From Tunicatimonas pelagia (lineage in GTDB: Bacteria; Bacteroidota; Bacteroidia; Cytophagales; Cyclobacteriaceae): a stretch of DNA of 64,000 nucleotides. This document shows positions 51,961 to 61,711 of the stretch, in pieces. Numbering within the stretch: the first letter of the stretch is position 1; each line of letters begins with the position of its first letter. Location: assembly GCF_030506325.1 (NCBI RefSeq), contig NZ_CP120683.1, positions 1,550,001 through 1,614,000 on the forward strand. The letters run 5' to 3'. The position numbers were made by a program, and so were the translations under genes. The notes below the pieces were generated by a model. It was not told where the DNA came from, searched no databases, and worked only from the letters and a program-made list of their open reading frames with translations.

Positions 51961-51977
51961 AGATTACGAGTATTAGT

Positions 51978-53498
51978 TTACCGACTACTAAGTGCAGTCT
52001 GATTAGTAGGCACCTCGTTCAACGTATAGAACAATCGTCTGTTTTTTAGAGCAACTCCCTTCATACTGTTTAGCTGATCTATTTGCAGGTCGTATACGTA
52101 ACCAGGATTCATTTCAGCTAGGGTTAGTAGCACTTCTTTACCATCTTCTGAAACCTGAACTTCCTTTACCGCTACTGACTGTTCATCCATTCGGGGTGAA
52201 CCGTATTTTTGATGGTAGGCGTAGTAGTAGCGGCTGAATTGATAATTATCTGGCTTTTCAGCCATTTTTCGGTCTACTGGACGAGTAAATGTTAACTTAA
52301 AACCCTGGGGAGTTACGTTCATCTGAAGCACATCCATCGGCATTCCGCCATTGTAGCGAATACGCTGAATACCCTGGTCGCCCACCCAAACATAAGCCGA
52401 TTTACCTACCCACAGATTACCTTCCGGGTCAAAAACCATTCGGTGATTACCAATGGATAGTCCGGCAGAATCTATAAACGAGGTGCAAGCTCCCTGAAAC
52501 TTTCCGTTTACCTTCTCCAGCATTACCCGCATAATCCGAGGAAAATCCATTTCCCCTACCAGCAGTTGCCCGGCGAACGGCTCAAAGTTACTATTCTCGG
52601 GGATAACCAATGGCTGGGTAGGAGAATTTGACATGATATTGTGGGGAAACAGTACGGCGGCTCTCGTTCGCATACTATCCAAGGTAGATACTGGAGTTGC
52701 TTCGGGGTCGCCATTCCAGTCTTCGCGCCAGACTAAGCTGGAAATCTGGCCGTAAAAATTTCCCTCCTCAATATGGTACAACTTACTAGTCCCTAGCCAA
52801 TCTCCCTGATTATCCGTCACAAACAAATTTCCTTCCAAGTCAAAGCCGATACCGTCGGGCGAACGAAAGCCGCTGGCGACTGGCTCGAGCACTCCGTCCT
52901 CCCGTAGTTTCATCACCCAGCCCCGGTACTCTACCGCTGAATACATCCCAGCAACTTCTCCCAGCATATTGGTCTCACCCCGCACCTCATCCCAGATTCC
53001 TGCGTTTTTGGAAGCACAATTCAGGGCGATATAAAGGTCTTTACCGTTGTAAGCAGGTCCGTAGGCAAACTCATGGTAGTTACCCGATATACCAAAATCA
53101 TCGGTGGCTACGAGATATTCCTCAGCTTCCCCATCGTTATCATTATCAACTAATCGGGTGAGTTCAGGGCGTTGCATCACCAGTACTTCCCAATTGTTCA
53201 GAGCTAGTATTCCTAGCGGGTCGTGCAACCCTTCAGCAAATAGTTCCCAGGTTTTTTCCCGGGGATCGTAAGTCATCACTTCACCCCGATGGAAGCAGAC
53301 GATCATCCGTCCATCCGGCATAAAATCCATACCACCTATCTCGGCGGTTAATCCTTCCGGCAATGGCACATCTTCCACTGAATAGAAATTATCGATACGC
53401 TGATCGTCAATAACACCTACTTCCTGTTCTACTGGCTGAAGGGTACATCCAGCTACGATCCAGATCGTAACAATAATTACCAAACTGTATCTTCTCAT
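51978..53498 (-). CDS. Sorbosone/glucose dehydrogenase-like beta-propeller lipoprotein
   Basis: A 506-residue lipoprotein (WIVAGC, Cys18). A propeller domain with GSDH/L-sorbosone-dehydrogenase-like blades follows: GLTAEIGGMDFMPDGRMIVC, ASGFRSPDGIGFDLEGNLFVT and GNFYGQISSLVWREDW. The C-terminal region (about 420-500) is beta-sandwich-like. Related proteins are common in planctomycetes and some Bacteroidota. Whether it binds PQQ is unclear. Its start overlaps the upstream blue copper gene by four bases (ATGA), which suggests that the two act together, perhaps in electron transfer. Confidence 0.8.
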   Translation of the reverse strand: MRRYSLVIIVTIWIVAGCTLQPVEQEVGVIDDQRIDNFYSVEDVPLPEGLTAEIGGMDFMPDGRMIVCFHRGEVMTYDPREKTWELFAEGLHDPLGILALNNWEVLVMQRPELTRLVDNDNDGEAEEYLVATDDFGISGNYHEFAYGPAYNGKDLYIALNCASKNAGIWDEVRGETNMLGEVAGMYSAVEYRGWVMKLREDGVLEPVASGFRSPDGIGFDLEGNLFVTDNQGDWLGTSKLYHIEEGNFYGQISSLVWREDWNGDPEATPVSTLDSMRTRAAVLFPHNIMSNSPTQPLVIPENSNFEPFAGQLLVGEMDFPRIMRVMLEKVNGKFQGACTSFIDSAGLSIGNHRMVFDPEGNLWVGKSAYVWVGDQGIQRIRYNGGMPMDVLQMNVTPQGFKLTFTRPVDRKMAEKPDNYQFSRYYYAYHQKYGSPRMDEQSVAVKEVQVSEDGKEVLLTLAEMNPGYVYDLQIDQLNSMKGVALKNRRLFYTLNEVPTNQTALSSR

Positions 53499-54580
53499 AT
53501 CTCGCTCATATTTTCGGTGATCGTTATTATAAACTCCTGGGCTTCCTCTGGGCTGAGACGCAGGGTTTTCTCATCTTCCCACTCACCCTGATTGCTATAG
53601 TACAACACATCATCCTGGCCTTTTATAAACCACAGGGGCTGGTCTAGCCCCGAGAAGGTAAGCATTCGCTTGATGCCCGGAGTTTCAAAAGCAGGCACAA
53701 TACGTTCGGTAACTTCCACATCATTCAGGCGGTACTTAAATGTAGGATAACGATTCTTCATCTCGTAACCCAAAAACTCTACGGTAGGAATTTCTTGATC
53801 TTCTCCTACTCGAAACGGGAATTCAGTGCTGTCGCGATAAAAGACCATTCCTACAATTTCTGCTAGCTCCTTTCCTTTACCCGACCAATGCTGTTCTAAA
53901 TCAATGAAGCCTCCCTTCCAGACGTAGCGAAGTCGGCACTGCCCAGCATCCCAACAGTAGCTGATATCACCCAGCAAGCCTACCGCAATACCCGCTGGGC
54001 CACAATTGGGCATAAAGGTGCGGTACATGGCCGGAAGAATATCGGGATAAGGATGCTTAGGTGGTTTTTCCTCAGCCACGTTTTCGTCATCTCGGCGACT
54101 AGCGGGCACATTCTCATCAGTCGCTAAAGGAGGTAACTGATTATTAGTCACGTACATGGCACCGTACATCACGGCTCCGTGTCCCGGATAAGTGCATACG
54201 TAAGGATAAATTCCTTCCTGCTGAGGTGCCTGGAATGAAATGGTATATTTCTCCTCCGGTAATATCAACGGAATCGCTTGTAGTACCTTATCAGATTCCG
54301 GAACATAATCGGTGCTGCCTTGCTTGGCAAGTTCCAGTGACATACCCACTACATCTTCCCGCGTACCGGGCTGAGTCATGATCCAGTTGTGAGGCATCTC
54401 GTCCGTATTCATCAGGGTAAGCTCTACCCAGACGGCGGGAGGCACACTCAGCCGCACCTGATCGTACTGTAATCCTGATATTGCCTTTAGAGTAATCCGA
54501 ACCGTATCAGTTTGAGCAAAAGCGGTTAGAAGAGTACTGAAGAAGATTACCAGAAAGGACAGGATAGCTCGTAGCAACAT
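53495..54580 (-). CDS. Exported protein with plastocyanin/azurin-like blue copper domain
   Basis: A 361-residue protein with a signal peptide (LLRAILSFLVIFFSTLLTAF). The N-terminal cupredoxin domain (about 25-145) has the type 1 copper ligands: His64 (EMPHNW), Cys129 (YPYVCTYPGHG), His134 and Met138. The C-terminal region (about 180-361) is beta-rich with a CxxxPxxCxxAG-like start (NCGPAGIAVGLLGDISYCWD) and no named domain. It would pass electrons, probably to or from the dehydrogenase-like propeller overlapping it. It is divergent from the DUF1549/DUF1553 gene. Confidence 0.85.
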   Translation of the reverse strand: MLLRAILSFLVIFFSTLLTAFAQTDTVRITLKAISGLQYDQVRLSVPPAVWVELTLMNTDEMPHNWIMTQPGTREDVVGMSLELAKQGSTDYVPESDKVLQAIPLILPEEKYTISFQAPQQEGIYPYVCTYPGHGAVMYGAMYVTNNQLPPLATDENVPASRRDDENVAEEKPPKHPYPDILPAMYRTFMPNCGPAGIAVGLLGDISYCWDAGQCRLRYVWKGGFIDLEQHWSGKGKELAEIVGMVFYRDSTEFPFRVGEDQEIPTVEFLGYEMKNRYPTFKYRLNDVEVTERIVPAFETPGIKRMLTFSGLDQPLWFIKGQDDVLYYSNQGEWEDEKTLRLSPEEAQEFIITITENMSEI

Positions 54581-54622
54581 AATGTGTAGATTTACTATCG
54601 CTCAATATAATAAGTTCTGGTC

Positions 54623-54766
54623 GCAATGAACAATGTACAATGAGCAGTGAACAATTGATAAGTGATATTGTAAAACGGGTGAATTGCTAATTTTCAATAT
54701 TCCATAGTCCGCTACTTACCATTCTCTACACATTGTTCATTGCACACTGTTCACTGCTAATTGTTT
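54623..54766. repeat. Inverted repeat in the divergent gap before the PSCyt1 gene
   Basis: The arm at 54623-54656 (GCAATGAACAATGTACAATG and onwards) is closely complementary to the arm at about 54727-54766 (ACATTGTTCATTGCACACTG and onwards). Its right arm covers a TTG at 54761 that would be a poor start for the next gene. The family differs in wording from the ATTCATT elements but has the same layout. Confidence 0.6.
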
Positions 54767-54817
54767 ACCTGTTTCCATTCTGCGCTAATTTTAATATCTT
54801 TCCCATTAGCGATTCTC

Positions 54818-57800
54818 ATGACTATGATTTACCCCCGATATATTCGAACGCTTATCTACTGTTGTATTATCGGCAGCTTATGGTGCTGCCAGCAAAAGCT
54901 TCCTGAAGAAGTGGCTCAGGCTTATGAGACCCTACCCGAGACGGTTGATTATAATTACCACGTAAAGCCCATTCTGTCAGATCGCTGCTTTGCCTGCCAC
55001 GGTCAAGACAACAATACTCGAGAAGCCGACCTTCGACTCGATACGGAAGAAGGGGCTTACACTGCTTTAGAAAGCGGTAAAAAAGCGTTTGTGCCGGGTA
55101 GTTGGAACAAAAGTCACGCTTTACAGCGTATGTTATCCGATGATCCCGAATTGGTTATGCCCCCGCCTGAGTCCAACTTAAGTTTAACCGACGAAGAAAT
55201 AGCTACGATTGCCAAGTGGGTTGAGCAAGGAGCCGAGTACAAACCCCACTGGGCGTTTATTCCCCCCTCAACGCCCGAAGTACCGGAAAGCAAGCAATTT
55301 GCCGAGTTTATAAAAAATCCTATTGACAACTTTGTAGCGGCTACTCTCGAGAGCCGAGGGCTTTCTCCTTCCAAACCTGCTAACAAGCAACGCCTGTTAC
55401 GCCGGGTAACCCTTGACTTAACTGGACTCCCGCCCACTATTGAGGAAATGGATGCCTTTCTCGCTGATGATTCGGAGGGGGCTTACGAGAAAGTAGTTGA
55501 TCGACTGCTGGCATCATCCGCCTACGGCGAACGGATGGCGATGGAGTGGATGGATGTTTCCCGCTACGCCGACTCTCACGGAATGCACGCTGATGGAGCA
55601 CGAACCATGTGGCCCTGGCGTGACTGGGTTATTAAAGCCTTCAATGAAAATTTGCCCTACGATCAGTTTGCTACTTGGCAGCTAGCGGGCGACTTATTGC
55701 CGGATGCTAATAGAGAGCAAAAACTGGCAACGGCTTTTCACCGCAACCACCCCATGACCGGAGAAGGCGGAGTGGTTGATGAAGAGTTCCGGCTGAAGTA
55801 CGTGTTTGACCGATCTAGTACCACAGCTACTGTATTCTTAGGATTAACGCTGGAATGTGCTCAGTGTCACGATCATAAATTTGATCCGCTTTCTCAGAAG
55901 GATTACTACAGCATGGCGGCTTTTTTCAATAATGTGCGAGAATTGGGTATGACCGGGGATGATGGTGACTACGGGCCAATGCTACTTTTGCCTTCTGACC
56001 CACAAAAGCAAACTATAGATTCGCTCGACGACCTGACCGAACAGTTGAAGGGTGATCTAGCTGAGATTGCTCAACATAAAGAATCGCTCGTTCAGTATCT
56101 CGATCAATTGTCAGGCAAAAATACCGTAGCTGTACCCCAACCTGTCGGTTATTTTCCGGTAGAGCAAATGTCTTCCACCAAAGATGCTAAAGGGAATTCC
56201 TACCGAACGATTGACCACAACCCCAAAACCCGAATATCTAGTGAGCCACAGTTAGTAAATGGCACTAAAGGGCAGGCACTTCATTTTGATGATGGCTACG
56301 AAACGCTTGCGTTGAAGGAAATTGGACAGTTTGAAATAAACGAGCCGTTTACGGCATCCGTTTGGGTAAAGCCCGATGTAGATCAAAAGATTCAGACCAT
56401 CATGGCCACTGCTGGAGATAAAAATAATTTCTGGCGGGGCTGGGAATTTTATCTCGATAGCACCAATCACCCGGCGGTAAAGCTCATCCATTCCCTGCCC
56501 CATAATATGGTTCATACTAAAAGTCTGGCAAATATTCCGGTAGGTGAATGGTCGCATCTGGCGTTTACCTACGACGGTGGAGGAAAAGCAGCTAACGTAA
56601 ACATCTACGTGAATGGTCGATCCGTAGCCACCAATGCGCTTTACGACCGATTGTACAAATCAATCAGAACGATTAGTAGTGGCAATCACCAGCCAACGAA
56701 TCAGCCTATTCAATTGGGTAAATCGTATCGGGCATTTACGGGTGAGTTTGGCATTTACAAAGGCGCGGTAGACGAAATCCACGTCTTCCATCAGGATTTA
56801 ACTCCATTAGAGATTGCTCAACTATACAACCGAGTGTCTGACAAGAAAATAGCCCAAGACGAACTCCCGGAAGAAGCTAAAATTACGCACGTACTAAAAC
56901 GAAAGCACCAACCGTATCAGAAGAAGCAACAGCAGTTACGTGACTTAGTTCAGCAACGAATGGAGGTAGTAGATGACGTTACTGAAATCATGGTAATGGA
57001 AGAAGAGCCGGAGCCCCGCCCCATGTTTGTGCTGGACAGGGGAGCTTACGACGCGCCTACCGAACAAGTACCACCAGCTACTCCCGGAAGCGTACTACAG
57101 TTTCCCGAGGATCTCTCCCGCGACCGTCTAGGGTTAGCAAAATGGTTATTCAGTGAAGAAAATCCGCTGACGGCCCGAGTGACCGTCAACCGCTACTGGC
57201 AGCTTATCTTCGGACGGGGAATTGTGGATACGCCCCACGATTTTGGCTTTCAGGGTAGCCTTCCCTCCCATCCGGAATTGTTAGACTGGCTGGCAGTTAC
57301 CTTCCGCGAATCGGGTGACCGGCAATCCGGTGGCCGACAATCCGGTGGCCGGCAATCCGGCTGGGATGTGAAGGGACTGATAAAAACGATGGTAATGTCC
57401 GGCACGTACCGACAGGCTTCGGTACAGGACGAAAATCAGGTGAAGGATGATCCAGACAATATTTGGCTAGCTCGGGGGCCTTCCCAGCGGCTTCCGGCAG
57501 AAATAATTCGGGATAATGCCTTAGCTGCTAGTGGGCTGCTAGTTGAGAAAATAGGCGGGGCTAGTGTGAAACCTTATCAACCCGAAGGTCTCTGGATTGA
57601 GAAAGGCAGCTTTTCCCACGAACTACTTCATTACAAAGAGGATGAGGGAGATAGTCTTTATCGACGTAGCCTGTATACGTTTATCCGACGAACCAGCCCC
57701 CACCCCGCTATGGTTGCCTTCGATGCACCTAACCGGGATGTTTGCACAGTGAAACGAGAAAGTACCAATACTCCGCTACAGGCATTAGTACTACTGAACG

Positions 57801-58117
57801 ACCCTCAGTTTGTAGAAGCCGCCCGGGTGATGGGTCAGCGAGTACTGGCTAAGGGTGGTGAAACGACCGATGAGAAAATCAACTATGGCTTCCGTTTAGC
57901 CACCGGACGCAAGCCCACTACGCAGGAGGTAGATATTCTGGAGGGATTATTCACCGAGGCTAAGGAGAAGTTTTCCTCATCGCCCGCTCAGGCTGATTCG
58001 TTATTGGCGATCGGCGAATACCCCGTTGATCAACAGTTGGATAGAACCGAAAGTGCGGCTTGGGCTATGATCGCCAGTACTTTATTGAACCACGATGAAT
58101 TTTATACGAAAAGGTAA
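54818..58117 (+). CDS. PSCyt1/DUF1549/LamG-like/DUF1553 multidomain protein
   Basis: About 1099 residues from the ATG at 54818 (a second ATG at 54824 is equally possible; an upstream TTG lies in a repeat). Order: N-terminal signal or anchor, PSCyt1 cytochrome-like domain with CFACH (Cys57, Cys60, His61), DUF1549 ([40 protein letters not shown]), a LamG-like insertion ([21 protein letters not shown]), and DUF1553 ([38 protein letters not shown]). The family is a hallmark of planctomycetes; its reaction is unknown. It is eight bases (and a TTG) before the DUF1501 gene, so both act as a pair. Confidence 0.92.
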   Translation: MTMIYPRYIRTLIYCCIIGSLWCCQQKLPEEVAQAYETLPETVDYNYHVKPILSDRCFACHGQDNNTREADLRLDTEEGAYTALESGKKAFVPGSWNKSHALQRMLSDDPELVMPPPESNLSLTDEEIATIAKWVEQGAEYKPHWAFIPPSTPEVPESKQFAEFIKNPIDNFVAATLESRGLSPSKPANKQRLLRRVTLDLTGLPPTIEEMDAFLADDSEGAYEKVVDRLLASSAYGERMAMEWMDVSRYADSHGMHADGARTMWPWRDWVIKAFNENLPYDQFATWQLAGDLLPDANREQKLATAFHRNHPMTGEGGVVDEEFRLKYVFDRSSTTATVFLGLTLECAQCHDHKFDPLSQKDYYSMAAFFNNVRELGMTGDDGDYGPMLLLPSDPQKQTIDSLDDLTEQLKGDLAEIAQHKESLVQYLDQLSGKNTVAVPQPVGYFPVEQMSSTKDAKGNSYRTIDHNPKTRISSEPQLVNGTKGQALHFDDGYETLALKEIGQFEINEPFTASVWVKPDVDQKIQTIMATAGDKNNFWRGWEFYLDSTNHPAVKLIHSLPHNMVHTKSLANIPVGEWSHLAFTYDGGGKAANVNIYVNGRSVATNALYDRLYKSIRTISSGNHQPTNQPIQLGKSYRAFTGEFGIYKGAVDEIHVFHQDLTPLEIAQLYNRVSDKKIAQDELPEEAKITHVLKRKHQPYQKKQQQLRDLVQQRMEVVDDVTEIMVMEEEPEPRPMFVLDRGAYDAPTEQVPPATPGSVLQFPEDLSRDRLGLAKWLFSEENPLTARVTVNRYWQLIFGRGIVDTPHDFGFQGSLPSHPELLDWLAVTFRESGDRQSGGRQSGGRQSGWDVKGLIKTMVMSGTYRQASVQDENQVKDDPDNIWLARGPSQRLPAEIIRDNALAASGLLVEKIGGASVKPYQPEGLWIEKGSFSHELLHYKEDEGDSLYRRSLYTFIRRTSPHPAMVAFDAPNRDVCTVKRESTNTPLQALVLLNDPQFVEAARVMGQRVLAKGGETTDEKINYGFRLATGRKPTTQEVDILEGLFTEAKEKFSSSPAQADSLLAIGEYPVDQQLDRTESAAWAMIASTLLNHDEFYTKR
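57317..57361 (+). repeat. Three in-frame 15-bp tandem repeats inside the DUF1553 domain
   Basis: Three 15-base units (first starts GACCGGCAATCCGGT) encode [15 protein letters not shown]. They interrupt the conserved ESG-WDVK boundary of DUF1553 (ESGW is usual), about residue 834 of the protein, without breaking the frame. Confidence 0.85.
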
Positions 58118-58143
58118 TTACCCTCTTGAAAAGTACGCTGAAT

Positions 58144-59580
58144 ATGGATCACTGCAATAATTACGAACAACAATATTCTCGTCGGGATTTTCTCACCAAA
58201 ACCTCGCTAGGGTTAGGGGCGGTTAGTCTGGCTTCCTTGATTAATCCGCTCAAGTCGCTGGCAAAGGAACAAGGTGGCGTGGGATCGCCTTATTTTACCC
58301 CCAAAGTAAAACGGGTAATTTACCTATTTCAAAGTGGTGGCCCTTCTCAGCTAGAACTGTTTGATCCTAAACCACTACTGCGAGAAATGAATGGTAAAGA
58401 TTTACCTGCATCCGTTCGGGGCGAACAACGCCTTACCGGTATGAGTGCGGGTCAGTCGTCCTTCCCTCTGGCGGGTTCCCAGTTCGACTTTGCCCACTAC
58501 GGAAGCTCAAACGCCCCAGTCAGTGAGCTGATGCCACATACTGCTAAAGTTGTGGATGAGTTGTGCTTCGTAAAATCTATGTACACCGAAGCGATTAATC
58601 ACGATCCGGCCATTACCTTCATTCAAACAGGTTCTCAGTTTTCCGGTAGGCCGAGTATTGGTTCGTGGTTGAGTTACGGGTTAGGTAGCGAGAATGAGAA
58701 CTTACCAGGCTTTGTGGTGCTGGTCACCAAAAATAAACGCGGTCAGCCGCTGTACGCTCGCTTGTGGGGCAATGGATTTTTACCTTCCCAGCACCAGGGT
58801 GTACAGTTTCGGGCGGGAAAAGATGCGGTACTGTACTTAAATAATCCTGCGGGGGTTGATCCTAATGACCGCCGGATGCAACTTGATTATCTGAATCAAC
58901 TTCAGGAAGCCCAGCACCAGAGCTTGGGTGACCCGGAGATCAATGCCCGAGTAGCCCAGTACGAGATGGCCTATCGGATGCAAGCCTCCGTACCGGAAAT
59001 CATGGATACCTCAAGTGAACCCGATTACATCTACGATATGTACGGTGAAGATGCCCGCGAACCAGGAACCTTTGCCGCCAACTGCTTACTGGCTCGTCGC
59101 CTCGCCGAACGTGATGTTCGCTTTATTCAGCTCTACCACCAGGGCTGGGATCAGCACGGTAATTTACCGAACGCCATTCAAGCCCAAGCGAAAGAAACCG
59201 ATCAGGCCTCAGCCGCTTTGGTGATGGACTTGAAACAACGGGGACTGCTGGAAGACACACTAGTGATCTGGGGTGGGGAATTCGGACGAACGAATTATTC
59301 GCAAGGCAAACTAACAAAAACCAACTACGGGCGTGACCATCACCCCCGCTGCTTTACCATCTGGATGGCCGGGGGCGGAGTGAAAAAAGGCTTCACCTAC
59401 GGAGCTACCGATGAGTTTGGATACAATATTACTGATAAGCCCGTACACGTACACGATTTCCAGGCGACTTTGCTTCATCTGCTGGGCATTGACCATGAGA
59501 AACTCACCTTCAAATTTCAGGGACGTCGCTTCCGCCTAACTGATGTTCATGGACACGTAGTGAAGGATATTCTTACTTAA
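58144..59580 (+). CDS. DUF1501 protein with Tat signal
   Basis: About 478 residues from the ATG at 58144 (the frame opens six codons earlier at a TTG). The twin-arginine motif SRRDFLTK (Arg13-Arg14) and the following hydrophobic stretch indicate export by Tat, implying folding with a cofactor in the cytoplasm. DUF1501 (sulfatase/phosphatase-like) features: [53 protein letters not shown], and [20 protein letters not shown] with metal-type His and Asp. It is usually paired with DUF1549/DUF1553 proteins, as here. The substrate is not known. Confidence 0.93.
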   Translation: MDHCNNYEQQYSRRDFLTKTSLGLGAVSLASLINPLKSLAKEQGGVGSPYFTPKVKRVIYLFQSGGPSQLELFDPKPLLREMNGKDLPASVRGEQRLTGMSAGQSSFPLAGSQFDFAHYGSSNAPVSELMPHTAKVVDELCFVKSMYTEAINHDPAITFIQTGSQFSGRPSIGSWLSYGLGSENENLPGFVVLVTKNKRGQPLYARLWGNGFLPSQHQGVQFRAGKDAVLYLNNPAGVDPNDRRMQLDYLNQLQEAQHQSLGDPEINARVAQYEMAYRMQASVPEIMDTSSEPDYIYDMYGEDAREPGTFAANCLLARRLAERDVRFIQLYHQGWDQHGNLPNAIQAQAKETDQASAALVMDLKQRGLLEDTLVIWGGEFGRTNYSQGKLTKTNYGRDHHPRCFTIWMAGGGVKKGFTYGATDEFGYNITDKPVHVHDFQATLLHLLGIDHEKLTFKFQGRRFRLTDVHGHVVKDILT

Positions 59581-59854
59581 GTACCCCAGCAAACAAAGTT
59601 CTGTTAGTTATAGTGAATGGCCCGAATTTAAAAGCCAACAGATGCTCGCCATCAAGCTCACTAAAACTTTAAGCAAGTGGGGTGAATAAAGTATCTGTAG
59701 AAGGGCAGTGTAATTCTTACCACTCTTAACGGGTATTACAAATTCGTTAGAATTAAAACCTTTTATCATCTAGCAATATGCAAATGAATAATTTCATACT
59801 ATCTTTTTCAAAAAAGTAATTATTAAGTATAATAGCTTCACGACAGACTGAAAG

Positions 59855-60505
59855 ATGAAGCAACAGCCTAAGAATGTAGTTCAGCATACGGAAGATTTTG
59901 TGCTCTGGCAAGCGTTTAAACAAGGTGATCGTGAGGCGTACGCAACTATTTACCACCAGCATGTCCAGCCTCTCTTTCAGTACGGTTGTCGCTTATGTTC
60001 AGATCGCGAACTGGTGAAAGATACGATCCAGGACGTATTCTACTATCTCTGGGAACACCGCTCAGGGTTAAGTGACGTACGCCACATACAATACTATCTT
60101 GCTACTGCCCTCCGGCGAAAGATTATAGAGCAAAGAGAGACATTCCCTTTCAGCGAAATAGATAATGATACTATTACCATACCTTCCTTTGAAAGCGAAC
60201 AAATAGTTGAGCAAAGTAAGTTTGACAATCAACGCTACCTGAACCGAGGGTTGGAACAACTGACTGAACGTCAGCGGGAAGCAATTTTTTTACGGTACTA
60301 TCAGAATGTACCAATTCAGGAAATCGCTCAGATTATGAATATTCAGCGGCGAGCTGTGTACCAGTTATTGAAGAACGCTATCGATGCACTGGCAAATCAC
60401 TGGCCGGAGAAAATGCAACGACTGGTCAGCATAGTAGGAGTGGGAATACTATTTAAATTTTTCAAAATAATCGTCATGTTTTTAGAAGAAATCTTGTATT
60501 TCTAA
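59855..60505 (+). CDS. ECF RNA polymerase sigma factor with hydrophobic C-terminal tail
   Basis: A 216-residue protein. Region 2 (about 22-90: LWQAFKQGDREAYATIYHQH, DTIQDVFYYLWEHR) and region 4 (about 130-180: LEQLTERQREAIFLRYYQN, EIAQIMNIQRRAVYQLLKNA) mark an ECF factor of the Bacteroidota expansion. The last 27 residues (190-216) are strongly hydrophobic (VSIVGVGILFKFFKIIVMF), which is not part of a normal sigma factor. It sits before fecR and an STN-type SusC, the classic order in which receptor occupancy releases the sigma factor to switch on the transport locus. Confidence 0.93.
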   Translation: MKQQPKNVVQHTEDFVLWQAFKQGDREAYATIYHQHVQPLFQYGCRLCSDRELVKDTIQDVFYYLWEHRSGLSDVRHIQYYLATALRRKIIEQRETFPFSEIDNDTITIPSFESEQIVEQSKFDNQRYLNRGLEQLTERQREAIFLRYYQNVPIQEIAQIMNIQRRAVYQLLKNAIDALANHWPEKMQRLVSIVGVGILFKFFKIIVMFLEEILYF

Positions 60506-60669
60506 CGTTCCTTTGTGAAAAGTATAAATAAGTAAAAACAGTTTCGTTGGTACGTGCACAAAAACACGCTTCACCCCTCTTATTAATGAAGGCTCTGCAA
60601 AAGAAGTGCCTGCCACTAGACACTAAAAGAATGAATGCGACTTTTTGTCGAGTTGCCACTGGATAATCT

Positions 60670-61671
60670 ATGTACGAACGCGACCAAATGCGGGAGAAGC
60701 TCCTGCTAAACGATAAGTTTATCACTTGGGTGCTTCATCCAACCCCAGCTCTTGATCAGTACTGGCTTGAGTGGCAGAATGAAAGCCCCGAACGGGAAGC
60801 AATCTTGTCCGAAGCCCGGCAATTGGTACAACAAATGAAAGCAGTAGAGCCACAGGAAGTCTTACCCGAACGAGAAGTTCAGCAAATGTGGCAGGTTCTG
60901 CAAGCACGACATGGAGCAAACCAGAAAGCTAAAAGTACTCATCGGATAATAGATTGGTACTGGGTAGCAGCCAGTGTAGTGGTGCTGCTTACTTCTAGCG
61001 TATTTCTGTACTTAAGAATAAACGAACCTGCTTTAATAACTCATCAGACTACCTACGGCGAGACACGTTACGTTACTCTGCCCGACAGCTCTTCAGTATA
61101 CCTCAACTCCAACTCATCCATAACCTACCAAGAAGCCTGGCTGGAATCTTCGGAAAGAAAATTGACTCTTAGCGGTGAAGCTTTTTTCAAAGTGCATCAC
61201 ACGAAAGATCATCGACCGTTCTTAGTGCATGCCAATGCCGTAACTGTTAAGGTATTAGGAACATCCTTTAATGTTTTAAATCGGCGAGATCGCACCCAAA
61301 TTGTTTTACAGGAGGGCGAGGTTGCATTGCAAACAAAGGAAGCAGAAGTATTACCAAATGATATTATCATGCAGCCGGGAGAACTAGTAGAGATAGAGGC
61401 GGGCGATTATATTCAGCATCCGGTAAACGTTCAAAAATACACAGCCTGGATACAAAATGAACATATTTTTGATGGAACCACCATTGCCGAAATCGCCCAA
61501 TTACTGGAAGATACCTACGGATTGAACGTCAGTATTGAGAATAATTCTACAGCCGACAAAAAGTTTACCGGTAGAATAAATAGAGGTAATCTAACCAGTC
61601 TGTTCGGCCAGATGGAAAAAGTATTTCAGATTAAGATAGAACAGCATCAAGATCGGGTAACCATACGATAA
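60670..61671 (+). CDS. FecR family anti-sigma factor
   Basis: A 333-residue inner membrane protein. The cytoplasmic N-terminal part (about 1-90) is followed by one transmembrane helix (about 93-112, WVAASVVVLLTSSVFLYL) and a periplasmic FecR domain (about 120-240: ETRYVTLPDSSSVYLNSNSS, ERKLTLSGEAFFKVHH, VTVKVLGTSFNVLNRRD). A C-terminal DUF4974-like domain (TTIAEIAQLLEDTYGLNVSI) follows. It holds the adjacent ECF factor and responds to the STN domain of the outer membrane transporter encoded 40 bases downstream. Confidence 0.95.
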   Translation: MYERDQMREKLLLNDKFITWVLHPTPALDQYWLEWQNESPEREAILSEARQLVQQMKAVEPQEVLPEREVQQMWQVLQARHGANQKAKSTHRIIDWYWVAASVVVLLTSSVFLYLRINEPALITHQTTYGETRYVTLPDSSSVYLNSNSSITYQEAWLESSERKLTLSGEAFFKVHHTKDHRPFLVHANAVTVKVLGTSFNVLNRRDRTQIVLQEGEVALQTKEAEVLPNDIIMQPGELVEIEAGDYIQHPVNVQKYTAWIQNEHIFDGTTIAEIAQLLEDTYGLNVSIENNSTADKKFTGRINRGNLTSLFGQMEKVFQIKIEQHQDRVTIR

Positions 61672-61711
61672 TCATCAGTCTTCAATCTAATTTTCATTTA
61701 ATACAATAGTT

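Noticed and set aside
57317-57361. CRISPR-like array from the tandem repeats
   Set aside because: The units are contiguous 15-base repeats with no spacers and lie within a coding frame.
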